NCBI GenBank assembly: GCA_002371335.1
Contig: DFHP01000005.1
Coordinates: 23,984 to 51,327, forward strand
From: Eubacterium sp. UBA3720
GTDB taxonomy: Bacteria > Bacillota > Clostridia > Lachnospirales > Lachnospiraceae
Reading direction: 5' to 3'
Length of the DNA: 27,344 nucleotides
The translations under genes and the position numbers were made by a program. Under the pieces are notes generated by a model. The model searched no databases. It saw nothing but the letters and a program-made list of their open reading frames with translations, and was not told the DNA's origin. Each line of letters begins with the position of its first letter. Position 1 is the first letter of the stretch. This document shows, one piece after another, positions 8,289 to 15,653 of this stretch.

Positions 8289-8930
8289 TTATTTTTTTAT
8301 ACTGACCGTAACGCCGTCTCCAAGCGGAACTATTGCAGTAAGAAGTTCATCGTTATGCTTCAGCTCATACAAATACTCTCTCATCCGCTTATAGATCGTC
8401 CGGTTCCTTCTCTCAACGATAAAATGAGACTCGATAATATCCCCTTCCTGCAGGACATTGTCAGAAATCAGGACCGCTCCAGGTCTCATAAGCCGCAGCA
8501 CCTCCGGCAGAAAATGTATATATTGTCCCTTTGCCGCATCCATAAATATGAAATCGTAAGGCTCTTCAAGTGTCTTCAGGACATCTGATGCATCTCCTTC
8601 GATCAATCTGATTTTTTCCGCATATCCGGATGCCTGGAAGTTTTCCCTCGCAAGAGGTATTCTTTTTTCGTAATTCTCAATCGTTGTGATCTCACATTCC
8701 TCCGGACCGTACTCTGCCATCAGTATGGCAGAAAAACCAACAGCCGTACCCACCTCCAGAATGCGGTACGGCTGTTTCATCCGAAGCATGACTTTCAGAA
8801 AGCTCTGCATCTCTCTCCGGATCACGGGGACGAAAGCCTTCCTGGCTTTTTCTTCCAGATTTTCCAAAAAGGGAGTGTTGCCTGTGTCCAACGAATTGAT
8901 AAAAGTGATCATTCGTTCATCAACTATCAA
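8289..8930 (-). CDS. trmR: tRNA 5-hydroxyuridine methyltransferase TrmR (O-methyltransferase family 3)
   Basis: A 213-residue class I SAM-dependent methyltransferase. Motif I is ILEVGTAVGFSAILMAEYG at about residue 55, and the metal/substrate region FIFMDAAKGQY and ISDNVL follow, as in the COMT/YrrM group. In B. subtilis YrrM (TrmR) converts ho5U34 to mo5U34 in tRNA. The neighbouring trhP supplies ho5U, so the assignment rests on both sequence and context. The likely start is TTG at 8930 with GAGGG 7-8 nt upstream, directly after the stop codon of the preceding gene. An internal ATG six codons later is the alternative. The unbroken junction indicates tight co-translation with the MltG-like gene. 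Confidence 0.88.
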   Translation of the reverse strand: MIVDERMITFINSLDTGNTPFLENLEEKARKAFVPVIRREMQSFLKVMLRMKQPYRILEVGTAVGFSAILMAEYGPEECEITTIENYEKRIPLARENFQASGYAEKIRLIEGDASDVLKTLEEPYDFIFMDAAKGQYIHFLPEVLRLMRPGAVLISDNVLQEGDIIESHFIVERRNRTIYKRMREYLYELKHNDELLTAIVPLGDGVTVSIKK

Positions 8931-9530
8931 TTAATTGCCCTCGTTTGCTGTATCTTCAGTATTTTCATTGTTTTCCGCAGGAGCTTCCTGCGCTGCTCCG
9001 GCTTCTCCTTCGCCGGCCGCCTCAGGAGATCCCTCCGGAACTACCGCAGAATTCTGCTGTTCTGCCCTCTCCGCGGCAGTCTCCACCATAGATTTGATCA
9101 TTTCATCAGGCGTCATTCCTGTTTTCAGCGTATAATAGCCGGGCTGGATCTCTCCGTGATAATCAGAAAGAAATTCCTGTATCCAGAACACACGGGGTTC
9201 CTCTTCGATCAGCCCCTGATCCTGCAGCATCTGACCTATCTCCATTACTGACATGTCCGGTTCGATGCTGACATTGATCTCGCGCCCTTCTCCTGTATCC
9301 ACGGATACCTGATTAAAAACATTATAACCGATGGCGTAAGCTTCTTTTGCAATAAAAACCATTGTGACGAAGATACAGATATAGATCAGGACCCTGATAA
9401 CGCCCTTCATGCCACTGACTGCAAGCTGATATCCGCTGGCGGACTCTCGCTTTTCTTCTTCATAGCCGCCATATATATCCTTCACGTGTATTTTTCTGTC
9501 TTCGTTCTTATTCTTCTTTGGTTCAATCAT
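8931..9530 (-). CDS. MltG-like membrane protein lacking the catalytic domain
   Basis: A 199-residue protein with a basic cytoplasmic N-terminus, one membrane segment at about residues 44-65 (IRVLIYICIFVTMVFIA) and an extracellular part. That part includes a LysM-like YceG N-terminal region (VSIEPDMSVMEIGQMLQDQGLI ... GEIQPGYYTLKTGMTPDEMI) typical of endolytic transglycosylase MltG. It ends in a low-complexity Ala/Glu/Asn tail. MltG proteins are about 330-380 residues, and the glycan-cutting domain with its catalytic Glu is absent. The position, just before trmR-trhP, is that of mltG (yrrL) in B. subtilis. It probably keeps a peptidoglycan-binding or scaffold role. ATG follows GGAG at a 6-nt distance. 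Confidence 0.8.
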   Translation of the reverse strand: MIEPKKNKNEDRKIHVKDIYGGYEEEKRESASGYQLAVSGMKGVIRVLIYICIFVTMVFIAKEAYAIGYNVFNQVSVDTGEGREINVSIEPDMSVMEIGQMLQDQGLIEEEPRVFWIQEFLSDYHGEIQPGYYTLKTGMTPDEMIKSMVETAAERAEQQNSAVVPEGSPEAAGEGEAGAAQEAPAENNENTEDTANEGN

Positions 9531-9559
9531 AGCGTTCTCCGTTTTACTTAAAGGACTCC

Positions 9560-9889
9560 TCAGAGCGTAATATCCACATCGATCTCCCTGCTCAGGGCAA
9601 TACAGATTTCTCTGATCATCCTGCAGACACTTGACTCCGCCATCAGGAATTCATGCGATGTGCTATTTGCAAACAGATCAGAAAATTCTCTCGCAAGGTC
9701 GTCAGACTTGTCATACAGATCTTCGCCCGACTGCTGCATGCTGTAGCAGATCCTTCGATAATCGTCTACCCTGCGCCGCAGATCATAGTTCATATTCAGC
9801 TCATATTTGTATTTTTCAAAATTCTGATATTCAGGCGAATCCTTTACCACTTGTATCAGCTCATAGAGTTTATCTTTAACAGCATCCAT
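9560..9889 (-). CDS. YlbF/YmcA family protein
   Basis: A 109-residue, mostly helical protein of the YlbF (Com_YlbF) family (KDSPEYQNFEKYKYELNMNYDLRRRVDDYR). In B. subtilis YlbF, YmcA and YaaT form a complex that affects RNase Y-dependent mRNA maturation, competence and sporulation. Here the gene starts three bases after rnjA, and its SD (GAGG) lies inside the end of rnjA, so it is made together with an RNase. Three cysteines are present, two of them near the C-terminus, where the Bacillus complex is known to use Cys for an Fe-S cluster. Whether it is the YlbF or YmcA counterpart cannot be decided from this sequence. Confidence 0.85.
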   Translation of the reverse strand: MDAVKDKLYELIQVVKDSPEYQNFEKYKYELNMNYDLRRRVDDYRRICYSMQQSGEDLYDKSDDLAREFSDLFANSTSHEFLMAESSVCRMIREICIALSREIDVDITL

Positions 9890-9892
9890 AGA

Positions 9893-11548
9893 TCACGCCT
9901 CCATAATAATAGGTAAGATCATCGGGCTTCTCTTCGTCTGCTTCCATACGAAACTGCTCAGCGCGTCTCTGACGGTTATTTTGATTTTTCCCCAGTCTGT
10001 CATCTTCTTATTGAGACAATCGTTCAGCGCATCTTCCGCGACCTCTCTTGCCTGGTCCATCAGATCCTCTGATTCCCTGACGTATACAAATCCGCGGGAA
10101 ACGATGTCCGGACCTGCCAGAAGCTGTCTGCCGTACTGTTCCAATGTCATAACAACAATGATTATGCCATCCTCGGAAAGCCGCTGCCTGTCGCGAAGTA
10201 CGATATTTCCTACATCGCCCACGCCCAGACCGTCGACCATGATGCCGCCTGTCTGCACATGATCCGTCACCGCAGCCTCACCATTTGTGAATGTAAGTAC
10301 GTCTCCTGAATGAAGGATCTTTATGTTCTCCGAAGGAATTCCAAGCCCCTTTGCAATATCCGCCTGTGCTTTCAAATGACGAAACTCGCCGTGTACCGGA
10401 ATCGCATATTTCGGCTGCACAAGCGTATAGATCAGTTTGATCTCCTCCTGGCACGCATGACCGGATACATGCACATCCTGGAAAATAACATTTGCTCCTT
10501 TTTCCGTCAGTTCGTTGATAACGTTCGACACAGCTTTTTCATTTCCCGGGATCGGATGGGAACTGAAGATGATCGTGTCTCCCGGATGGATCGTTACTTT
10601 TTTATGTATATCTGCCGCCATTCGCGAAAGCGCTGCCATGGACTCGCCCTGACTGCCCGTTGTGACCAGAGTTATCTGTTCATCCGGATAATTTTTCATC
10701 TCATTAATATCGATCAGCGTATTCTCAGGCACCTGAAGATAGCCAAGCTCGGAAGCTGTGGCAATGACGTTTTCCATACTTCTTCCCTGAACGATAACTT
10801 TTCTTCCGTATTTATGAGCGGTATTGATGATCTGCTGTACACGATCCACATTGGACGCAAATGTAGCGATAATGATCCTCGTATTGCTATGTTCCTGGAA
10901 CAGGTTTTCGATCGTACGGCCTACCGTCTTTTCAGACATGGTAAAGCCCGGTCTCTCCGCATTGGTGCTGTCACACATAAGTGCAAGAACGCCTTTTTTT
11001 CCAATCTCTGCAAAACGCTGCAGATCAATCGAATCTCCGAATACCGGAGTATAGTCTACCTTAAAATCACCTGTATGAACGATCGTGCCTGCCGGTGAAT
11101 AGATGGCGAGGGCTGCCGCGTCCTGAATACTGTGGTTGGTCTTAATGAACTCTATCCTGAAACATCCCAGGTTGATCGACTGTCCGAAACTGATCACCTT
11201 TCTTCTGGTTGTACGAAGCATATCATGCTCTCTTAGTTTATTCTCGATCAGACCGTTTGTCAGCTTTGTGGCATATACCGGAACATTCAGTTCCTTCAAT
11301 ATATACGGAAGAGATCCTATATGATCTTCATGTCCGTGAGTAATGACGAATCCCTTTACCTTCTCTGCGTTTTCCTTCAGATAGGTAATGTCCGGAATAA
11401 CCATGTCTATTCCAAGCATGCCGTCATCCGGAAAAGCCATTCCGCAGTCTACTACCACAATACTGTCCCCGTATTCAAATGCGGTGATGTTCATTCCGAT
11501 TTGTTCCAGTCCGCCCAACGGGATAACTTTTAGTTTTCCTGTATTCAA
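9893..11548 (-). CDS. rnj: Ribonuclease J
   Basis: A 551-residue RNase J of the metallo-beta-lactamase/beta-CASP superfamily. The zinc motif HGHEDH lies at residues 71-76, with further motifs TGDFKVDYTP, DSTNAERPG, the beta-CASP stretch and SGHACQEEIK, then the C-terminal dimerisation domain. RNase J degrades RNA 5' to 3' from monophosphate ends and also cuts internally; it is central to mRNA decay and rRNA maturation in Firmicutes lacking RNase E. The apparent start is TTG at 11548 with GAGGT about 12 nt upstream. The protein begins with the expected KLKVIPLGGLEQIG. It heads a run with ylbF and the tRNA-modification genes and is preceded by an unusually long gene-free region. Confidence 0.96.
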   Translation of the reverse strand: MNTGKLKVIPLGGLEQIGMNITAFEYGDSIVVVDCGMAFPDDGMLGIDMVIPDITYLKENAEKVKGFVITHGHEDHIGSLPYILKELNVPVYATKLTNGLIENKLREHDMLRTTRRKVISFGQSINLGCFRIEFIKTNHSIQDAAALAIYSPAGTIVHTGDFKVDYTPVFGDSIDLQRFAEIGKKGVLALMCDSTNAERPGFTMSEKTVGRTIENLFQEHSNTRIIIATFASNVDRVQQIINTAHKYGRKVIVQGRSMENVIATASELGYLQVPENTLIDINEMKNYPDEQITLVTTGSQGESMAALSRMAADIHKKVTIHPGDTIIFSSHPIPGNEKAVSNVINELTEKGANVIFQDVHVSGHACQEEIKLIYTLVQPKYAIPVHGEFRHLKAQADIAKGLGIPSENIKILHSGDVLTFTNGEAAVTDHVQTGGIMVDGLGVGDVGNIVLRDRQRLSEDGIIIVVMTLEQYGRQLLAGPDIVSRGFVYVRESEDLMDQAREVAEDALNDCLNKKMTDWGKIKITVRDALSSFVWKQTKRSPMILPIIMEA

Positions 11549-11879
11549 TTTTTAATTCGAACCTCATTTCTTTCTGTTCGCGGTCCGAACGGATAACCGT
11601 GCAAAAAACGCACAGCAAACAAAGCATAAAGCTTCCCCTTCGGGTTCTTTACGTTCCGAAATAATAGAATGTTGAGTCCGTTCAAACCTTAAACTCTGCA
11701 CGACCGGCAAAGGTCTGTTTTTTTCCGCTATAAGGTACCTGCAAAGAACTTCTCTTCTCCCGTCCCCCGTCTTCACAGGTCATTTTCCGCAAACTTCCGT
11801 TTGCCGCTATACTTTATATGAGCGCAAGCCACAGACAGTCCGTCAGCCGTATTATTACAGTAACTATGCTGGCAATACT

Positions 11880-11940
11880 AAAACTTCCCGCATGTCATTT
11901 CTGATCACGACTGATCCTTCGGCATGAAGTGGGAAGTTTT
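11880..11940. terminator. Bidirectional terminator-like hairpin
   Basis: Arms AAAACTTCCC (11880-11889) and GGGAAGTTTT (11931-11940) pair perfectly over 10 bp around a 41-nt interior with extra pairing (GCATG with CATG). T-rich on both exits. The same arm sequence is used at 16871-16924. Confidence 0.65.
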
Positions 11941-11952
11941 TTATAATATTTA

Positions 11953-12011
11953 CAAAAAAGCCAACCGCAATCGAAAACTCGCGTTTTTCAACTGCGGTCT
12001 GGCTGTTTTTT
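11953..12011 (-). terminator. Intrinsic terminator of ireB
   Basis: On the minus strand AACAGCCA and TGGCTTTTTTG flank a second stem, ACCGCA with TGCGGT, with one bulge between the two stems. A run of six T follows. It lies about 50 nt past the ireB stop codon. Confidence 0.85.
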
Positions 12012-12063
12012 CATCCCTTTATATACTCAATTAAATATCTCATATACGTTCAGATAAATCTGA

Positions 12064-12336
12064 TCATTCTTCTGAAGAAGCCGTAAGATTCTTTACGTAC
12101 TCCTGCAGCAGCAATTCTACAAGTTCGTCTCTTTCGACTTTCATGATCAGGCTTCTCGCGCCGTTATGGCTGGTAATATAGGTGGGATCCCCTGACATGA
12201 TATATCCAACGATCTGATTGACCGGATTATATCCTTTTTGAACCATTGCAAGATATACAGCATCCAAGACCTCTTTCACAGAATAATCCTGCTCATTTGT
12301 AACTTTAAAATACTGTGTTCTTCCCATATCTGTCAT
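12064..12336 (-). CDS. ireB: IreB family regulatory phosphoprotein (DUF965/UPF0297)
   Basis: A 90-residue IreB-family protein, recognised by KGYNPVNQIVGYIMSGDPTYITSHNGAR and the ERDELVELLLQEYV C-terminus. In Enterococcus faecalis IreB is a substrate of the Ser/Thr kinase IreK and dampens cephalosporin resistance. I chose the ATG at 12336 because GCGAGGA lies 10 nt upstream and it gives the usual family length; the frame can be extended to a TTG at 12378 without a good ribosome site. In many Firmicutes ireB is followed by ruvX and a DUF1292 gene, but here a terminator follows and neither is present. It has its own promoter, so it is a single-gene unit. Confidence 0.9.
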   Translation of the reverse strand: MTDMGRTQYFKVTNEQDYSVKEVLDAVYLAMVQKGYNPVNQIVGYIMSGDPTYITSHNGARSLIMKVERDELVELLLQEYVKNLTASSEE

Positions 12337-12435
12337 AAAAAACAATTCCTCGCCTGTAAAAAAATTCTTTCTATTCAAAGACGCAAACGCCTCTTTTTCG
12401 CAATTTGCGGATCCTTCCGATATAAACTAATTGTT

Positions 12436-12464
12436 ATTTTATAATATATCAAATAAAATAGCAA
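12436..12464 (-). promoter_or_regulatory. sigma-A promoter of ireB
   Basis: On the minus strand TTGCTA, 17 bases, TAAAAT, about 100 nt upstream of the chosen ireB ATG. The surrounding sequence is strongly AT-rich, unlike the flanking genes. Confidence 0.7.
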
Positions 12465-12488
12465 CCTTTAATACTTTCTTCCGGCCCG

Positions 12489-12504
12489 CAGGCACCTGCC
12501 TGCA
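12489..12504. other. GC-rich palindrome after mtaB
   Basis: GCAGGCACCTGCCTGC allows a 7-bp hairpin 19 nt past the mtaB stop. There is no adjacent T-run, so it may stabilise the 3' end rather than terminate transcription. Confidence 0.4.
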
Positions 12505-12522
12505 AAGCCGCGTGCGGAGACT

Positions 12523-13842
12523 TTATTTCAGGCATCCATCCTTCACCGACTCCGGCACAAAGGTGATCATCTGATTTCTCAGATCCGCCTCTTTACCGCT
12601 TTCATCCATATGCGGCGGTATCAGTGCTTTCTGATAATGCGTCGAATGGCCTGTCCAGTATGTCTTTCCGTCTTTTTCTATCTTTTCTTCTATGAGTATT
12701 TCCACAGGAACGCCTATATATCGCTTCAGATAACGTTCTGCTGCCTTTGCGTTCATTTCCAGCAGTACCCTGCTCCTCTCCTTCTTTACCGCTTCGGTAA
12801 TCTGATCCGGGAATGAAGCCGCTCTTGTTCCCTCGCGTCTGGAATACGGAAAAATATGGGTCTCATAAAACTGTATTTCCTCCACAAATTTTCTGCACTC
12901 CTCAAAGTCCTCATCTGTCTCTCCCGGAAATCCTGTTATTATATCCGTAGTCAGAGCCGGATCGTCAAAATACCTGCGCAAATTTTCGCACACCTTCCGG
13001 AATGTCTCCGTGTCATATTTTCTGTTCATTCTCTTCAGCGTCCTGTCACAGCCGCTCTGAAGTGAAAGATGAAAATGCGGACAAAGCTTCTTCATACTGC
13101 TCATTTCACGGATGACTTCTTCCGTCATGGAACCCGGTTCGAGCGAGCCAAGCCTGATACGTTCGATACCTTCGATCTGATCCACCGCTTTCAGTACAGA
13201 TACCAGATCCGATCCGTCTTTCAGATCGCGTCCATATGAGCAGACGTGAATCCCCGTGATCACCACTTCCCTGCATCCGCTGTCCGCAATACTCTGGATC
13301 TCCCTGATGATATCCGGCAGATTTCTGCTCCTCACTCTTCCCCTGGCATAGGGGATTATACAGTAAGAGCAGAACTGATTGCATCCGTCCTGTATTTTTA
13401 CGAAAGCCCTTGTATGCTCTTCCACATGATCGATGGATATATTTTCATAAACATTCGTCCGGTTAATGTCGATCCACGCTTCCTGTTTCACGCCGGTCGA
13501 TTCATAGAGCTGAAGAGCCCGGAGCAATTCTCCCCTTTTATTATTGCCAATGACAATATCTATGGCGTCGTCTTTATTAAGTTCTTTTCCCTTCACCTGC
13601 GCATAGCATCCCATGGCGACGACCAGCGCATCCGGATTCATTTTCTTTGCCCTCCGGAGCATCTGTCTCGACTTTCTGTCTGCGATATTCGTCACCGTGC
13701 AGGTGTTGATTACATATATATCCGCACCCGGCGCGAAAGGCACAATCTCATATCCATGCTGTAAAAGCTGCTGCTCCGCAGATTCAAGCTCATATGAATT
13801 CACTTTGCATCCGAGATTATGCAGCGCTGCTTTTTTTGCCAT
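12523..13842 (-). CDS. mtaB: tRNA t6A37 methylthiotransferase MtaB
   Basis: A 439-residue radical SAM methylthiotransferase. The N-terminal UPF0004 domain holds three cluster cysteines (C12 in LGCKVN, C48 in INTCTVT, C79 in MGCYAQ). The radical SAM motif is C154-x3-C158-x2-C161 (DGCNQFCSYC), and a TRAM RNA-binding domain ends the protein. The HNLGCKVN start is typical of the MtaB/YqeV branch rather than MiaB or RimO. It converts t6A to ms2t6A at position 37 of ANN-decoding tRNAs. In B. subtilis mtaB (yqeV) follows rsmE in the dnaK operon; here a desulfurase-thiI pair and an HPr-like gene lie between. The ATG follows GAGGAGA at an 8-nt distance. Confidence 0.94.
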   Translation of the reverse strand: MAKKAALHNLGCKVNSYELESAEQQLLQHGYEIVPFAPGADIYVINTCTVTNIADRKSRQMLRRAKKMNPDALVVAMGCYAQVKGKELNKDDAIDIVIGNNKRGELLRALQLYESTGVKQEAWIDINRTNVYENISIDHVEEHTRAFVKIQDGCNQFCSYCIIPYARGRVRSRNLPDIIREIQSIADSGCREVVITGIHVCSYGRDLKDGSDLVSVLKAVDQIEGIERIRLGSLEPGSMTEEVIREMSSMKKLCPHFHLSLQSGCDRTLKRMNRKYDTETFRKVCENLRRYFDDPALTTDIITGFPGETDEDFEECRKFVEEIQFYETHIFPYSRREGTRAASFPDQITEAVKKERSRVLLEMNAKAAERYLKRYIGVPVEILIEEKIEKDGKTYWTGHSTHYQKALIPPHMDESGKEADLRNQMITFVPESVKDGCLK

Positions 13843-13902
13843 TTTTCAAATCTCCTCATAAAAAGCATAAAAATTATTTACCTGCTATGTTTTTTCTTGT
13901 TC

Positions 13903-13931
13903 TTGACTTTTACATGTGCAGATGATAGATT
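13903..13931 (+). promoter_or_regulatory. sigma-A promoter of the HPr-like gene
   Basis: TTGACT, 17 bases, TAGATT on the plus strand, about 50 nt upstream of the start codon at 13981. Confidence 0.7.
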
Positions 13932-13980
13932 AGTGTCGATATTTATCCTGATATTATATAAACACACGGAGGTTATACTT

Positions 13981-14217
13981 ATGAAAACCGTACAGATCAC
14001 ACTCAACACCATCGATAAGGTAAAATCCTTTGTGAACCTGATTAACCGCTATGATTACGATTTTGATCTCGTTTCAGGAAGATACGTTATTGACGCTAAG
14101 TCCATTATGGGCATTTTTTCTCTCGATCTTGCAAAGCCAATCGAGCTGAACATTCACGCCGACGGCGGCGATACTCTGACAGACATCCTGGATGAGCTTA
14201 AACCATACATGGACTGA
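13981..14217 (+). CDS. HPr/Crh-like protein without the catalytic histidine
   Basis: A 78-residue protein that aligns end to end with HPr of the sugar phosphotransferase system. The best preserved part is KSIMGIFSLDLAK, matching the HPr regulatory-serine region (Ser41 here, equivalent to Ser46). The segment that should carry the phosphorylated histidine (HPr GIHARPA) reads NTIDKVKSFVN and has no histidine. It therefore cannot act as an ordinary PTS phosphocarrier. It resembles Bacillus Crh in keeping only the serine, and a role as a target of HPr kinase is inference. The ATG follows GGAGG at an 8-nt distance. It is a single plus-strand gene, divergent from mtaB, with its own promoter and terminator. 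Confidence 0.82.
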   Translation: MKTVQITLNTIDKVKSFVNLINRYDYDFDLVSGRYVIDAKSIMGIFSLDLAKPIELNIHADGGDTLTDILDELKPYMD

Positions 14218-14243
14218 CATTTCGGCTGAATTCAAGTGTATAT

Positions 14244-14307
14244 AAAAAGCATCCTTCCTTTCAGTTTTCCCGTCTTAAGGGGCCGGACCTGACTGGGGAT
14301 GCTTTTT
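14244..14307. terminator. Bidirectional terminator between the HPr-like gene and thiI
   Basis: Arms AAAAAGCATCC (14244-14254) and GGATGCTTTTT (14297-14307) with further pairing inside. T-runs follow on both strands, serving the two convergent genes. Confidence 0.88.
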
Positions 14308-14408
14308 TTATTTGATGGAAAATTCCATCTGTTTCCCGTTAAACAAACCCTCCGGGGGCACACGCCGCGCTAAGGAACCTGCCAGGCTGCTGTGCGGCGG
14401 CGCGCAAC

Positions 14409-14441
14409 GTCCGCAAGCGGACTTTGTTCCTTAAATCCGGA
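14409..14441. repeat. Dispersed GTCCGC motif, copy 2
   Basis: GTCCGCAAGCGGAC (perfect 6-bp hairpin) is followed by TTTGTTCCTTAAATCCGGA. This has the same arrangement as 697-736, and the GAACAAAGTCCGC core recurs inverted at 24659-24671. A second TAAGGAAC at about 14372-14379 makes an inverted repeat with GTTCCTTA. Confidence 0.55.
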
Positions 14442-14456
14442 CCGGGCCTGGATTGT

Positions 14457-15644
14457 TCAAGGCTCCACGATGATCGTTTCAGCCGTGTCTACGGCTTCTT
14501 TGACCATGTCTTCGATAACGCCCGTGAGCTTTCTCTCGGATTTTTCGATCTGCTTAATGGATGGTTTTGTCACCGGATGCTTTGCCACAAAAATCGTACA
14601 GCAGTCTTCATAAGGAAGGATCGACGTCTCATATGTATCGATCTTCTGAGAAATATCGACGATTTCCTGTTTGTCAAAACCGATCAGCGGGCGGAATACA
14701 GGCATTGTGCACACGGCATCTGTGCAGACAAGACTTTGTATCGTCTGACTTGCCACCTGTCCGATGCTTTCTCCCGTGATCAGGGCCATCGCTCCGTCGC
14801 GCTTCGCGAACATTTCCGCAATCCTCATCATATATCTTCTCATGATGATCGTCAGCTCCTCATGAGGACACAGCTCGTATATTTTCAGCTGGATATCAGT
14901 GAAATTCACCACATGAAGACGGATACTGCCGCTGTATCGGGATACCAGTCTGGCCAGATCCACTACTTTCTGCTTTGCCCTTTCACTCGTATAAGGCGGC
15001 GCATGAAAATACACCGCATCAAGAGCAACTCCCCTTTTGGCCGTCATATACCCTGCCACCGGAGAATCGATTCCGCCTGAGAGAAGCAGCATCGCGCTTC
15101 CATTCGTGCCCACAGGCATGCCGCCCGGTCCAGGGATGCTCTCAGAATAGATATATATCTTTTCCCTTACTTCCACATGAAGACTTACCTCCGGATCATG
15201 CACGTCAACCTTCATCCACGGACATTCGGAAAGAATGGCGCCTCCCAGCTCCGCGCTGATCTGCATCGATTCCATCGGATATTTTTTGTTTCCTCTTCTG
15301 GTGAATACCTTAAATGTTTTCTCGTTTCCTTCCGGATAGGTCTCCTTCACATAGGAGACAACTTCCTTCGCAATATCAGAAAAATCCTGGGAGTCCACAA
15401 CGACTACCGGGCAGATATATGCGATGCCGAATACTCTCGAGAGAGCCTCAACAGCATCTTCATAATCATAATCTCCTTCAATATTCACATATACGCGGCC
15501 CTGCTCTTTTGAAATATGAAATTCGCCATTTACAGAACGAAGCGCAGCCGTCATCTGATGGATCAGCGCATTTTCAAAGACATATCTGTTTCTGCCTTTG
15601 ATACCGATTTCCGCATATTTGATCAAAAATGCCTGATATCTCAT
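14457..15644 (-). CDS. thiI: tRNA 4-thiouridine synthase ThiI
   Basis: A 395-residue ThiI: N-terminal ferredoxin-like and THUMP domains (about 1-170), then the adenylating PP-loop domain with SGGIDSPVAGYM at 189-200. It uses ATP to activate U8 of tRNA for sulfur insertion and can also feed sulfur to thiamine thiazole synthesis. The C-terminal rhodanese domain of the E. coli enzyme is absent, as in B. subtilis ThiI, so sulfur must come directly from a desulfurase. A cysteine pair in YEDCCTIFVAKHP lies in the region of the catalytic disulfide cysteine. The desulfurase gene ends 9 nt upstream, the expected partner. Start ATG at 15644 (MRYQAFLIKYAEIGIKG). Confidence 0.95.
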   Translation of the reverse strand: MRYQAFLIKYAEIGIKGRNRYVFENALIHQMTAALRSVNGEFHISKEQGRVYVNIEGDYDYEDAVEALSRVFGIAYICPVVVVDSQDFSDIAKEVVSYVKETYPEGNEKTFKVFTRRGNKKYPMESMQISAELGGAILSECPWMKVDVHDPEVSLHVEVREKIYIYSESIPGPGGMPVGTNGSAMLLLSGGIDSPVAGYMTAKRGVALDAVYFHAPPYTSERAKQKVVDLARLVSRYSGSIRLHVVNFTDIQLKIYELCPHEELTIIMRRYMMRIAEMFAKRDGAMALITGESIGQVASQTIQSLVCTDAVCTMPVFRPLIGFDKQEIVDISQKIDTYETSILPYEDCCTIFVAKHPVTKPSIKQIEKSERKLTGVIEDMVKEAVDTAETIIVEP

Positions 15645-15653
15645 TTTTTCTCC

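Larger units (their letters stand above)
11549..12063. other. Gene-free interval ireB-rnj (about 515 bp)
   Basis: Contains the ireB terminator (11953-12011), a second long-arm hairpin (11880-11940) and about 330 bp of rnj upstream sequence. That part has small hairpins, such as GCAAAC/GTTTGC at 11789-11804 and GTGC/GCAC near 11599-11613. I could not identify a convincing promoter, riboswitch class or coding sequence. A 70-codon ORF on the minus strand has no recognisable features. Confidence 0.6.

Noticed and set aside
10310..11098. 262-codon open frame on the plus strand opposite rnj
   Set aside because: It is antisense to RNase J; composition is rich in Cys, Arg and His without motifs.
11564..11776. 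70-codon minus-strand frame upstream of rnj
   Set aside because: No good ribosome site, no family resemblance, and the region is better explained as an untranslated leader.
11549..11880. T-box or known riboswitch upstream of rnj
   Set aside because: No T-box GGGTGGNACCGCG-type core or other class-defining motif was found; the GGTACC near 11735 is not enough.
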